Made by a program: the position numbers and the translations under genes. From NCBI GenBank assembly GCA_015501075.1, contig JADNYJ010000216.1, positions 1 through 59,134 on the forward strand: a stretch of 59,134 bases of DNA, in the 5' to 3' direction. This DNA is from Gymnopilus junonius (taxonomy: Eukaryota; Basidiomycota; Agaricomycetes; Agaricales; Galerinaceae). The notes under the pieces are model-generated. The model searched no databases. It had not been told where the DNA came from and saw nothing but the letters and a program-made list of their open reading frames with translations. Of this stretch, positions 10,331 to 20,491 are shown in pieces; positions within the stretch are counted from its first letter, which is position 1, and the number at the start of each line of letters is the position of its first letter.

Positions 10331-10715
10331 ATCAATGCCTCGCTGGCCTGGCGGAGGAGCCGCTCCTGATCCTGGACAGTTTCGCACTTGCAACTACCCG
10401 ATATTGCAAAAGGCCTTGTTGTATAATCATTCGGGTCATCGGAGAGAATGCTTGCTCCGATGACTGTTGCCTATAAAAGAGCCATGAATACAGGAACAGA
10501 TTAAATCGATATAGTAACATGCCTCAGTAGCAAAATGAACTAAACCTGTCTTCAAGCACTCGAGGATAGCGTCAGCTTGAACAATCGATTGAAATTCCAG
10601 GGCCAATGAACAGGAGGCGCATGTTCTCGACAGACACCAAGGATGTGATTAGAGCGGGCGGGTCCCATTGAAGTCTGTCCTGAATCTTCAGCTCGTCAAC
10701 CTCCATCGTCATGCC

Positions 10716-11156
10716 TCAAATCCACCTAGGTGTGACCACCACATCTGGACCATTGGCACGAGGGGGATAGCAGGCAGCGAGGTTCGAGCTAAGCTCAGGG
10801 AGAGTTGGAAAACCAGATGAGGCATGAATGGGCGAGGTTATAATGTGGCGTTTAGTAGCATCGATTGACGGGGTTCCTAATGACCGGTGAGCGATATCTG
10901 CAGCAGCACGTCCACCCAATTTGTAAATGAGAAACGTGCGCTCAAAGTCTGCAGCTTCATAACCTCGGGGGCTGTAAGCACGACAAGTGGCCTTGTCGAT
11001 CTTCTCCAGCATGGTGAAAACACTGGAACCCTCCGGCATACCTCTTGGCACCACCCCTGGCCAAGTCGTCTTCCTTATTGGGGATCTTTGGGGGTCAGTC
11101 AGACTCATGGTGTTGGGGGTGTTCATCTTCAGCCTAGGCATCTCACCCATTGCCAT
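10716..11156 (-). pseudogene. N-terminal HTH-like segment of the P-like transposase gene
   Basis: The frame reads YSPRGYEAADFERTFLIYKL, GGRAAADIAHRSLGTPSIDA, then TKRHI. A helix-turn-helix with the S-P-R-x-Y and (L)G-x-P-S pattern sits at this place in P-element/THAP9 proteins, ahead of the catalytic domain. The start Met is unsure; the one at 11156 gives a plausible extension but upstream exons could exist. Confidence 0.45.
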
Positions 11157-12010
11157 GGTACAAGAGGCTATTATATTTCGCTATTTCAAAGGCCATGGCT
11201 TAGGCCTTTCATTGGCTCTTGGCCTTGTTGCTGGCAAGAGTACCACTCTTCACCATCGCACCCCCCCTCCAGTTCAAGTTCGAGCTCTATCCCGTCAAAC
11301 ATGAAGAAGTAGTTGCAACATTTTGTAAGTAAGTTTAACATTTTTTTTCTTTGCTTTCTTTTTTATTTTGTTTCCTTTTCTGGATTGATTTTCATCATCC
11401 TTCCTTTTGCCCTTTCCAATGCCTGTTTTCACTGGCTCATTTTTGCATATGTCTGCACTATGATGTGACATGGTGCTGATGATCCTCACTCTTTCCTTCC
11501 TCATATCATAGCCTCTCATGCAACCAGTAAGCATCATAAGTATGAACAGCAAGCCCTGGAACACAAGTCCTGGTTTATTCTCTGATCTCTCTTGCTGTCT
11601 TCCCCATTGATGCCATTTACATTTCAATGGCCTCAGCCATCACAACTTTGACCATATATAGGACCACCACACCATGACTGGGACCTACCACTACCACAAT
11701 TGGCAATGCTGCCACCAAACGGTCTGGCCCAAACTCGTCTTCAATCCGACCAACCTGGCATCACCACCATTATGGTTGACCTTGGACAATGACATTCAAC
11801 TTTAGTACAAAAACCTCATCCAGCCAAGTTTTTGAGGTATTCCACTGACTTCAGGTCACATAGAGCATTCTGCACCTGGGATGAGATGGACAGGAACAAA
11901 GAGCCTAGGCACATTCAAGAGCAGGAGGAAAGTCAGACTCCTACCCAGCCGATGGGATGCTTATCTAACACAAGTTTTTCCGAAGTTTCTGTGAAACTTT
12001 CAACTTGTTA
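11157..12010. other. No recognisable gene
   Basis: Holds T-rich tracts around 11340-11375, a TATA-like CATATATAGG near 11655 and low-complexity ACCACC runs near 11660-11700. No coding region was recognised. It separates two transposon remnants and may belong to either. Confidence 0.4.
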
Positions 12011-12693
12011 CAGCCAAGTGCAGAATGATAGGCCATCAAAAAAAAAAATAAGCACACAGCTGACCTTGAACTTCAATCTCTGCCTTGTGTCATCAATCAG
12101 CATGTCATCAACAATGTGTGAGGTTCTGTCCTTCCAGTGTCCATGGATGCCTCGATGCCATATACCCAAGGAGTACAAGGACATCACTCTTCACCTATCT
12201 CTCAATGAAGGCCTGCACAATGAGGAAATTTGCGACCATGTGGGAATCAGTACTTGAGCAATGAGGCATCTCCGCAAAACTTACCGTGAACATGGTGAAA
12301 CAGTCCCCACCCCAGTCATTGAGGGTTGTCCCTGGCTTTTGAATGCCCTTGATGCTATAGTGAGTTATTGTCCTTTTCAATGTTTATCTCTATGGCTAAT
12401 TTATGCTTTCATAGTTTCTCAAAGGTCTCATTGAATGACAGCCTGACATGTTGCTCCAAGAACTCAGGGAGCACCTCTGGGAATGTGTTTATTTCATAGA
12501 CATGTCCTGGCATCTGTGCATCACATTGTCTCCCAGTGAAAGTACATAAAGCTCATGCTAAATAGGGTACCTTTTACCTATCTCAACACTGGCAATCAGA
12601 AGCAATCATATGATTCTGTCATTGGAGGCTAAAATTGAAGGTCCGCTGGGTGTCTATTTTTTTTTTGATGGCCCATCATTCTGCACTTGGCTG
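12011..12693 (+). mobile_element. Tc1/mariner-type element, internally deleted
   Basis: Terminal inverted repeats of about 55 bp start CAGCCAAGTGCAGAATGAT (12011 onward) and mirror at the right end (to 12693). Both sides are flanked by TA (12009-12010 and 12694-12695), the target of Tc1/mariner elements. An A-run of about 11 lies in the left repeat and a T-run of about 10 in the right. Inside is only the DNA-binding N terminus of a transposase; the DDE/DDD catalytic part is deleted. The two ends differ by several substitutions and a few small indels. Confidence 0.8.
12165..12510 (+). pseudogene. Tc1/mariner transposase N-terminal HTH fragment
   Basis: Reads IPKEYKDITLHLSLNEGLHN, EEICDHVGIST, stop, AMRHLRKTYREHGETVPTPV, IEGCPWLLNALDAI, an intron (about 12360-12411), FLKGLIE, stop, QPDMLLQELREHLWE. 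The order (HTH, R/K-x-YR-x-x-GE, P-x-x-x-G-x-P-LL, then P-D-x-x-L-x-EL) is the paired-like N terminus of Tc1/mariner transposases. Both in-frame stops are TGA at positions where the family normally has Arg, which fits CGA to TGA change. Confidence 0.75.
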
Positions 12694-12698
12694 TAATG

Positions 12699-12801
12699 CA
12701 TCCTGCTGACTGGCGACAAATGTAGATTTGGTAATGTTTGACAGTGTCTTCCACATCTTGGCAGCACTTTTTGTAGCACATGACTGTACCATGCATGCAT
12801 C
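12699..12801 (-). repeat. Left arm of a 103 bp inverted duplication
   Basis: Reverse complement matches 13314-13416 over 103 bp without gaps. I count eight differences and all are transitions. It encodes, on the minus strand, VMCYKKCCQDVEDTVKHYQI and a few more residues, so it copies part of a transposon gene. It starts a few bases after the Tc1/mariner element. Confidence 0.8.
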
Positions 12802-13207
12802 GCGACTTTGTTTGCTATTCTGGGTTTCTGGCTTTTAGGATTTGAATCAAGTAGGATATTACCACCTCCCAAAGGTGTGGTGCCTCTTGCTTCATCTTCA
12901 TGGCTGCTTCTCACATGAATGAGCCTTCAAGAAAACTATCCATTGCTTTCATGTTATTGAAATGGAATCCATGGTGCCACTGTGAAAGCCCAGAAATTTC
13001 ACTGCACAAATCTCTGTGAACAATTTCGAAAGCCCAAGGGAAAAGACCCTTCATTAGATTATTATATAGTGCTTGACCTTCAGCTTGTCGACTCAGAGCA
13101 GTTCGAATATCATGTAGTGCCTTGAAGAGGCCTCCAAAGGTGATGCCTTTTTCCCGTAGTTGCTGCAGAACAATTTCTGAGTCACTCAGAGAGTTACTAG
13201 AGAGCAT
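12802..13207 (-). pseudogene. Fragment of a transposon-type protein of unknown family
   Basis: Open on the minus strand from 13207: MLSSNSLSDSEIVLQQLREK...LFPWAFEIVHRDLCSEISG...AMDSFLEGSFM, stop, then EAAMKMKQEAPHLWEVVISY. The style (a MxxxAPHLWxxx block followed by a Cys/His-poor helical stretch) resembles the N-terminal part of large Agaricomycete repeat proteins, some of which carry DUF6589; this is recall and weak. It lies between the arms of the inverted duplication. Confidence 0.35.
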
Positions 13208-13313
13208 TGGGGAGTTTATTCTGTCATTCTACAATGCCATTGTCCTTAAACAACAGTGCATGCCACTCACAATGGGCATGAGGCCAAGTACCAAGAGTCA
13301 TGTGCTATGAAAT

Positions 13314-13416
13314 GATGCATGCATGATACAGTCATGTGCTACAAAAAGTGCTACTGAGATGCAGAAGACACTGTCAAACATTACCAAATCTACATTTGTC
13401 ACCAGTCGGCAGGATG
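13314..13416 (+). repeat. Right arm of the 103 bp inverted duplication
   Basis: Inverted copy of 12699-12801, starting GATGCATGCATGATACAGTC and ending CGGCAGGATG. The 512 bp between the arms would form the loop. Confidence 0.8.
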
Positions 13417-13947
13417 GGTTTACCAATCATTCGGCTGGGTATTTATCTGCCAGTTATCTGCCCAGAGTTTTCTGGGCAGATACCTTTTGGCAGAGTCTGG
13501 CGCTCGATAGTCGAAATTCATGGGGAGAAGGGTCATTTTAGTGCATGATTAGATGCTATAGCATAGCTTAGGTCTTTCAATACACTTTTTTCATTTTTTT
13601 AGCATGTTGAGGGAATAAAATATGCCAATTGGTTATCTGCTACCCAAAAGTTATCTGCCTTTGCCTGACTCCTCTTCTCCTCAATCACAATATCTCAATT
13701 TCGACTTTTTCTCTGCCAACTTCCCTTGAATCTCATCGTTCGTGCTCTCTTTGACAAATTCTGACAGTGGATGAGAATTATCTATGGCTAAAAAAGGTAT
13801 GACACATGCTCTGACATGCCAACTCTCAGGCTCATAACATCCCAATCTCCCCTTGAAGGTTCCATCAGCCACGATATCTCCACAGCATGGCCAAAGCACA
13901 AAATCGGTTGCCAAAAGGGATCTAAGGATGGACCGTGCCATCCAAAT
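13417..13947. other. No clear gene; possible 5' part of the DUF6729 gene
   Basis: Contains several copies of a GTTATCTGCC/GGCAGATA motif (about 13440-13485 and 13635-13665). The last 100 bp may encode an N-terminal extension of the next gene (a frame opens at 13853), but the start is unsure. Confidence 0.35.
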
Positions 13948-14689
13948 GCGCCACCTCATGGCTGCCCCAAAGAATCAGACCTCGACAGAAGTATCTGAGC
14001 TTACTTCTGATGAGTCAGAAGGAGGTATGTCATATTTGCATTTCATATTACTAGTACCCTACTGACCTTGATGCTACTGCAGACCTTGAAATCACATCCC
14101 AGGCTGATGATGAGTATGAATTCAATGATATTCTGCAAGAAGTCCTCCTACAGCTTTACAAACTCGAAGCATCCAAATCTTGAGGTCAATGTGAGTCCTT
14201 ATTTTCATGTCAAGGTTTTCGCGATCTCATGCTATCTACGTTCTGTTACCATGTTCTATCTAGCTGATGCGCTGCCCTCTGCCTCATCAAACACAGATCA
14301 AGGAGCTCACAACACCCCTGAATGTGTCACCCCAGATTCAGACGCACTCAAAGCATGATTCAAACATCTTTGCCAAGCCATAGAGCATTTGCAATCTTGT
14401 GAGTACATGCTTGTCTTCCAGGAAATGGGAACTGAACTCACTGTTTGTAAATAGGACCATTCTTCAGCCAGAAGTCTAGCTTCGGGTTTGATCAATGCAG
14501 CAAGACTGAAGATGATCCCGATGACTCTGACAATGAGTCAGATGACAGCCCAATTGGTGGATGACTGGGGATGGTTTCAGAGGGTTGTGGAACAGAAGGT
14601 AGCTCAGGTATGATCCAATTTCTCTGTTATCGAATTCTATACTTACATGTGCAGCAGCATGGTTTGCTCAACCAAATACATGCCAAACT

Positions 14690-15150
14690 GGCTCTATGTG
14701 TACTTCGCTTCCATTGTCGCTCCATTGATTTTTGCCAAAGAAGGGCATTCCTTGATGCAGCTGCCACTATTCACTGATAACAAACCATATTCACTGCCTA
14801 CCTTCTGGATCCATATGCCTGAGCCTGTCTTCTCCCTCTTTCATCACCAATTTCGACCTGAAATGCTATATCATCCTCAGATCTTTCTTTGGTTGCCCCA
14901 TTTCTTTGTTTCGGACCTTCGTTGTCCACTGTGCCATAGCACACTTGAAAAAAATGGAGCATGCCCCCGCGACACATGATTGACATCAAAGACTCTTTCT
15001 ATATTATAACATGGAATTACTACTGTCGTAAAGGCTGCCACAAGTACTTCTGTGGCTGGAATCAGACATTGCTCAACTCCCTTCCTCGTTACTTGCAACT
15101 GGCATTCCCAGCAGTTCTCTCATGCAAGAGCGGTCTATCTCACTGAGTGA
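14690..15150 (+). pseudogene. DUF6729 cysteine-rich region
   Basis: Reads WLYVYFASIVAPLIFAKEGH, LYHPQIFLWLPHFFVSDLRC then PLCHSTLEKNGACP, a short frame change, RHMIDIKDSFYIITWNYYCR then KGCHKYFCGWNQTLLNSLPR and LAFPAVLSCKSGLSH. The P-x-x-FLWxPxFF...C-P-x-C pattern, then a second Cys pair and AxFPAxLxxxSGxS, is as I recall DUF6729. It looks like a metal-binding fold. Confidence 0.55.
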
Positions 15151-15948
15151 TATCATGACTTCAGGTCAGAAATCAGCACAAAATGGGACCATCAGGGGTC
15201 CAGTCTCTTCTCCTTGAAATGCATACATGCAAATTCAACATTCTCCAAGCACAATACTTAGAAGCTATATTTGAGCTTGTGCGTGGACATCAGGAAATTA
15301 AGAGTCAAATGCAGACACATACTCAAACCTTGCTTCATGATTACCTTGAGACTGCTGCTCCCTCATTTGGGGATTTTGGTGATCGCCAAAAGTATGCTGG
15401 ATTTGTGCCAAGCGAATTCTACCTCACACAAATGATGAACAAGGCCATTGAATGCGATGAGCATGATGCCAATCAGCATACTGCTTGTCTTCCTCCTGAC
15501 CAAATTGCTATTGATGACTCACATAAGGTAATACTGCCTTTCAATTAATTAATAATAATCAATCACGTCTAAGCTTTATTTATTAGGTCAACAAGCATAT
15601 TGCGAAAGTCGAAGGTGTCCCAGTCTTTAATGCATTATGGACATACATGGACTCTCATTATATCTGAGCTCAGGTATTGGCCCTTACTAAAGCTCACAAG
15701 GAGCGCAATGGTCCTCTTCAAGCCATTGCTCAATCAACTCATCGATATGGCTTTGATTATCCCCAAATTGCCTTTTCCGATGACCCAGTCAAGGTATGTC
15801 AATTAAAAAATCATTTGCAATTAGTATGTTCATGAAAGCCAGGACACGAAAATGCTTCAGGCAGCTTTTCCATCTTTATCTGAGTCTTTAACTCCAATGG
15901 CAGCTGCATACAGATTGAAGGCTCTTGAAATTCCAAATTCTGTCAATA

Positions 15949-16613
15949 CTGTTGCATTTCATTCAATTCACCACCCCCTGTGACCTGTGACCTGCCTAGT
16001 GAAATGCCATGTTCACCAGGTGGGCTTGGGACCTGTGACCTACCTAAAATTTCACCAGTCTTACAGAGTTGTCATGGTGGACTGGTAGTATGTATCAAAG
16101 TAGTTCAATGACTGCTGTAGGCAGTGGGTTCGACTCTCACCCAATGTATTCTTTTTTGACTACCTAGCAATCATCTGTCCGATTTTGGTAGCATGATTTC
16201 AAACCCAGTTAGAAAGTCGTTGACAGCATTGCCACGGGGCTGGGCACCCTTGACAATAAGTCGCCAGAAGAATTAGGTCGTGGAAAAAGGAAGTGGATGA
16301 TGACTACACAGTATGAACTGAAGAATTTCATCTGCCACAATGATGATGAAGACTCAGATATTGACCTCTAAGCTATAAAATACTTAGTTTAAAAATTACA
16401 GTCTTACAGCTTCAATTCTAGTAATTTAAGTATGCCAGAGTAGCAGTTTACTGGCTCTGGGGCAATTTTTGTGATTTTAAGTGGAAAAATGACCAAATTT
16501 ACAGCCGTCAAATGGTTTCGCCACTCAGCCTTGTGACCGTGGACAGCTGTGACATTTCGCCGATTTTGGAGGGCCTGTGACCTGTGACCAGTGAATTGAA
16601 TGAAATGCAACAG
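15949..16613. mobile_element. 665 bp TA-flanked element inserted in the exonuclease gene
   Basis: Perfect 23 bp terminal inverted repeats start CTGTTGCATTTCATTC at 15949 and end GAAATGCAACAG at 16613, flanked by TA on both sides (15947-15948, 16614-16615). Removing the element plus one TA joins the gene in frame as NSVNTTWLSSPDLVETV, which proves the ends. Inside are repeated CCTGTGACCT motifs, a tRNA-like stretch and the tail of an unknown protein (ELGRGKRKWMMTTQYELKNF then ICHNDDEDSDIDL, stop near 16369). TA duplication and terminal repeats fit a Tc1/mariner-related non-autonomous element. Confidence 0.85.
16068..16150 (+). other. tRNA-like sequence inside the 665 bp element
   Basis: An A-box-like TGGTGGACTGGT (about 16075) and a B-box-like GGTTCGACTCT (about 16127) occur about 50 bp apart. 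A T-arm GTGGG-TTCGACT-CTCAC can pair. No full cloverleaf was found, so it is at best a tRNA-derived (SINE-type) piece. Confidence 0.35.
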
Positions 16614-16615
16614 TA

Positions 16616-17230
16616 CTACTTGGCTTAGTTCCCCTGACCTAGTTGAGACCGTGACTTCATCAATTCTTTCTGGTCTTGACAATGATCCAAATGCTCATGT
16701 CTGTGTAAGCTTTGACACAGAGTGGAATTTCTCACATCATCTGGGTGTGTCCATTATTCAGCTTGCACCTCATTCTACACCACAAGATGTGTTCATTATT
16801 CCAGTCAGTGCAATTGATTTACTTAAAACTAAAATTTAATATGCAAATATGATTAGGTTCATAAATTTGGTGACAGGCTTCTGCCATCTCTGCTTTGACT
16901 TCTGATCTCAGAGCAAGTTTTCAAGATTGGCTGTAATATTAAAACTGATCTATCTCGCCTTCGCAAACAATTTCCCCAACTTTCAGGTCAAACATCCTTT
17001 AATGTTATTGATCTAAAAGAGTACTGCATTGATCATGGTATAATCTCCCAAAAGGATACTGGAACTCTTGAGGCTCTCTGCAAGAAATTGCTTGAGGCCT
17101 ATCTTCCGAAACCAGATGATCTCTGCAAGCATGATAACTGGGAATCTACAGTCCTTGAACCTGAATACCTTGGATATGCTAGTCTTGATGTATATGTGAC
17201 TCAGCTAGTATTTGAACAAGCCTTGCAGAT
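16616..17230 (+). pseudogene. DnaQ/Rrp6-type 3'-5' exonuclease domain of the DUF6729 gene
   Basis: Motifs in order: VCVSFDTEWNF (Exo I, Asp and Glu), KIGCNIKTDLSRLRKQFPQL (Exo II, N-x3-D), and DNWESTVLEPEYLGYASLDV (Exo III, Y-x3-D). Between them is NVIDLKEYCIDHG and a short LPKPDD loop as in Rrp6/WRN-type enzymes. All expected acidic residues are present. An intron-like gap lies at about 16840-16900. The nuclease residues themselves look preserved while the rest of the gene has decayed. Confidence 0.7.
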
Positions 17231-18049
17231 TGCTTTGCTGGAGTGTCCATCCATAGATACTCCTGTCGGTACCAAAGTTACTCTACTTATTCAAGAGGGT
17301 GGGGATCCAGTTGCATATGGGAAGATCTCTGAGATCCAACCAAACTCATTCGATTCTATTCATGTGAAGACACCTGGATGTAATCGGCTTCTACTCAATA
17401 TTCATGATGTGCTAAATCTGGCTGCTGCTGCTATTTTACATATTTCTCATTCTTCAGGAAGAAAGACAAAGAGCAGTGCCTTTACTCTTGGAGAACTCCA
17501 TGCAGCTTCACCAGATGGCACATTTAAGGTGGTCAGCCCGATTTCCTTGCTAGCCTTTGATCACCGTGATAATTTAGAGGTAAGCTCAACAATTATATTA
17601 TCTGAATTTTTTTAATCTGTTGGACTGTAGGGTGACAAAAGTAATTCGACTCTGACTTTGTCAACAGTTGTTAATACATTGGACAATGAAGTTCCGACTG
17701 AATTACTTTCCAATGATGAAGAAAATGCACCTGAAGGTAACAAAGTGGAGAATGAAAATGCTGATGAATCAAGTACTGTCAATCTAGTGATGTTAGAGGC
17801 ATATTCCTCTGTCACAGAAAAACAGTGTGGTTCATATGCTTCCTTTTTGTTGAGCACAAATTATAGCTTTTCTTACAGGAAAACAATGTGAACTTGAGGA
17901 TAATGACCTGGCTTCTGGAGGGCAGTCTTTGCCTGATGACTTTGTTTTGACTCTTGAACAGCTTGTGAATGTGCCACCTGATCATGGGCATGTCTACACT
18001 AAATCAAGAAGGACATATTCCATGCATTTCATATGATTCAGACACCAGC

Positions 18050-19040
18050 TAATCATGGTGTCCGTCCTGCATTTCTTTGGGCTTTGCATGATCATATCCT
18101 ATGATGGGAGCCTGAATATTGCTCTGCTGTGAATAAAGTCTGCAAGGAGGCCTTCAATCTTACATTCGACCAAATGCTTGCCCAGAATCCATGTTTTATT
18201 GCAGAGTGAACTCCACGCCATGTCCCACCTCCAAGTGTTCTTGTACCAGCTATATCCCATGTCTTTGATACTTTTGGAAATGCCTTGGATGTGAAAACCA
18301 ATGAGCCTCTTTTCAATAAACAAGCATAGGAAAAGGCTAATGCTGTTTTGGAGCTTGCTCATCAAGGATACCTGTCTGACAATCCTGATATTGTCTTGTA
18401 TGAAAAGGCTGGGATTGATAAATATGGTCTTCAAAAGTGGAAGTGTCTGCGTGGTACAAACAGGGTTGAAGGTGGGCCCCATGGTGATATCTATCAGAAG
18501 TTTGGTGCTCTTCATGGTCTGTTTTTCTTTGTAATTTTTCCATGCTGTGAATTGAAATGGTAATAGCTGGTCCTTGTTTGACTGTCAATTGCCTGACAGA
18601 TCATCATACTTGGTACAATCTCCAGGCTTATGTGAAGCACTGTTTTGGTGTTGACTGGGATTATCATCATGATTTCTCCTTGATAAATCGTACATCATTC
18701 TTGTTGAATTATCTCTCTGATAGCATCGACAGTGCCAAGTCTTACTCTGATTGGATTAACGGAGACTTGTATGAAATTGCAGATGAACAATTTGGGATCT
18801 GTGCTTTTCCTGGTAAGGATATTCATAAATTTCAAATTTCAAGTAGCTGACCACTTGTTTTCTTCAGACTCTCTGCGGCTACACCTTGCAATGGATCCTT
18901 ACACCAATGACTGTCAAAAAGTATTCAAACTCAACTCCTCTGATGAATGGCTTCATAAACAGCAGAAGCTTGCCCTTCCCATTCTACCCCCAACTACACC
19001 AGAAGCTTGTCAATACTTCTTCAAAAAAATCTGAGAATAC
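18050..19040 (+). pseudogene. C-terminal RGTN-x2-EG region of the DUF6729 gene
   Basis: Reads AHQGYLSDNPDIVLYEKAGI, DKYGLQKWKCLRGTNRVEGG, PHGDIYQKFGALH, an intron (about 18517-18580), LTVNCLTDHHTWYNLQAYVK then HCFGVDWDYHHDFSLINRTS. The RGTNxxEGxxHxxxxxxF...N pattern is reminiscent of the end of several DDE-type transposase cores (RGTNSLEGFH). Four in-frame stops, three TGA and one TAG, interrupt 18050-19035. Confidence 0.5.
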
Positions 19041-19787
19041 TCAATCCAATCAGCCAGTGGGGAAGGTCAAGGAAAAATCAATTATGAAGCTTTTGCTCAA
19101 AGAATGGAATCAAACCGCTGATGGAAAGTCTCGCTTTTACATTACAACCGAAGTTCTGATAGCTTACGCCAAGACTTGGGAAAAAAATACCAACATCAAA
19201 GCTTCTCAAGAGCTTATTTCAGAGCAGCTTCAGTCCATCAAGCAAACTGCTCATGTATTTTCTGCAGAAGACCAGGACTTTCCAGCATATTTAACATCTT
19301 TGCCACATTCTTTTCAACCAAATCATGGTGTCATTGACTTTGACAAAAATCAAATCATTCCCCAATCAATCTCCACCAGCCTTCCCATATCACATCTGAT
19401 TATCTCACCTCAGCTATTAGCAGCCCAACCTATTCCTCAAAATCAGGACACTCCTTCCCAGGTTGCAGTTTCCCAGGGCTGCAATGCAGCTGATATTCAA
19501 ATGCTAATGCTCGAAGACCAGCCAATGATCACACCACCTTCCATGGTAATCCATGACTTCAGCCAGTCATCTGAAAGTTCAAGACCCCAGTCAGCTATTC
19601 AAGTGTTTGAGAGTAATGAGTAAGTCATCATACTCTTCATTCACAACTTTCATTAACATGGCACAGGATCCGTGAGAGACCTGCAAAACGTCGTCGTGTT
19701 GTTCCTGACGAGAACCGTAAAAGAAGGACGCGCAAGAAAGCGGAGGCGGATGTGATGTTCGGGCCCTCTTCGGTATCCCAGCCTTGA

Positions 19788-20491
19788 GTCAGCTGGATCT
19801 CATACCCATTGTATAACAAGAATATGAGGTATGCTACTGAAGGAAGTAGTCATCAAAGTTCTTACAGAAATTACCACACATGTAAGAATCGGGGAGTGGA
19901 GTGAAAAAGGAAAAGACCAACGTAAAGCTCAGAGATAGGCTGGTATTAAGCGTTCATCTAACACGCGGGGTGCTCCTGTAGTCCTGCAAGTCCCATTCAT
20001 GTCAGCAAAGGCATTCAAATTCTTCAAGTTCCAGCGTTTTCAAGAGCGTAAGTTAGTCCAGGGTTCGTCCAATCGATTCCTTTCAGGCGTGGTGTTGGTG
20101 TTATGGCTTGGCTTTTGCAGTCAGAAGTATGGGCTGATAATTGCGTCAGATCATGCCCTAGTTGTGTTACTGTAGCCGAAAGAATACACAGCAGCAAGTC
20201 GAAGTTCGCTTCGTCCCCAATTTTGCAATGCCGAAAGTCCGGGCCGGCAGGGTCTAGACATTTTGAAATTTGTGTCGGACGATGGATCTCTCCTGCTCTG
20301 AGCTCTCTCATGATCAATTGATCACCTCTTGCTCACCGTATTCGGCTCACTCTATATAATCCATACGCCGCTCATTATAAAGACAAAGGCTCAGCCATTT
20401 CGTACAAGAAATCCCGCTTTTCTAAAGGTGAGTCAAACACAGCGCATTGGGTGGTGATGCAGAGCTCAGGCTTGCGCTGCAGTGGAATTCC
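19788..20491. other. Intergenic, upstream of the F-box gene
   Basis: A TATA-like CTATATAATC lies at about 20351, about 140 bp before the chosen ATG at 20492; a minor upstream ATG in the same frame exists at 20447. Nothing else was recognised. Confidence 0.4.

Larger units (their letters stand above)
7065..11156 (-). pseudogene. P-element/THAP9-like transposase gene with C-terminal C2H2 and PHD fingers, broken
   Basis: Transcribed right to left. In order: an HTH-like segment (10716-11156), a segment with LKIQDRLQWDP and, in a shifted frame, NHILGVCREH (10600-10710), SDGDSRP (about 10275-10300), DFDWKHVLKRFRNTLL (about 10105-10150), PNDKQDVVLMIKLL (about 9960), GTDGLEKVFGKVRTMVGND (about 9570-9630), DHINPRSWKGDVKVSN (about 9350-9410), a long acidic and linker region, C2H2 fingers and a PHD-type finger, with a stop at 7065-7067. 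The DxxHxxKxxRN and TDxLExxFGxxR motifs are those of the RNase-H fold core of P-element/THAP9 transposases. Frame changes near 10085, 10300 and 10650 suggest it is inactive. The whole is a repeat protein I recognise from other Agaricomycete genomes; the link to P elements is inferred from motifs only. Confidence 0.55.
13948..19787 (+). pseudogene. DUF6729 / 3'-5' exonuclease transposon-type gene, decayed
   Basis: A large multi-exon gene of a family common in Agaricomycete genomes as a repeat. Order: acidic N terminus (DEYEFNDILQEVLLQL), DUF6729 region (about 14690-15150), a helical region (about 15185-15950), a DnaQ-type 3'-5' exonuclease (about 16616-17230), then a C-terminal region with CLRGTNRVEGGPHGDIYQKF and a basic tail ending PAKRRRVVPDENRKRRTRKK. 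Frame is broken by a 665 bp insertion (15949-16613) and by stops within the coding order: after SPIGG and KLEASKS near the start, in HDHIL-stop-WEPE, FIAE-stop-TPRH, NKQA-stop-EKAN and FFKKI-stop-EYS. All but one are TGA. The biochemical role of the whole protein is unknown; I treat it as a mobile-element gene from its repetitive nature. Confidence 0.6.
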
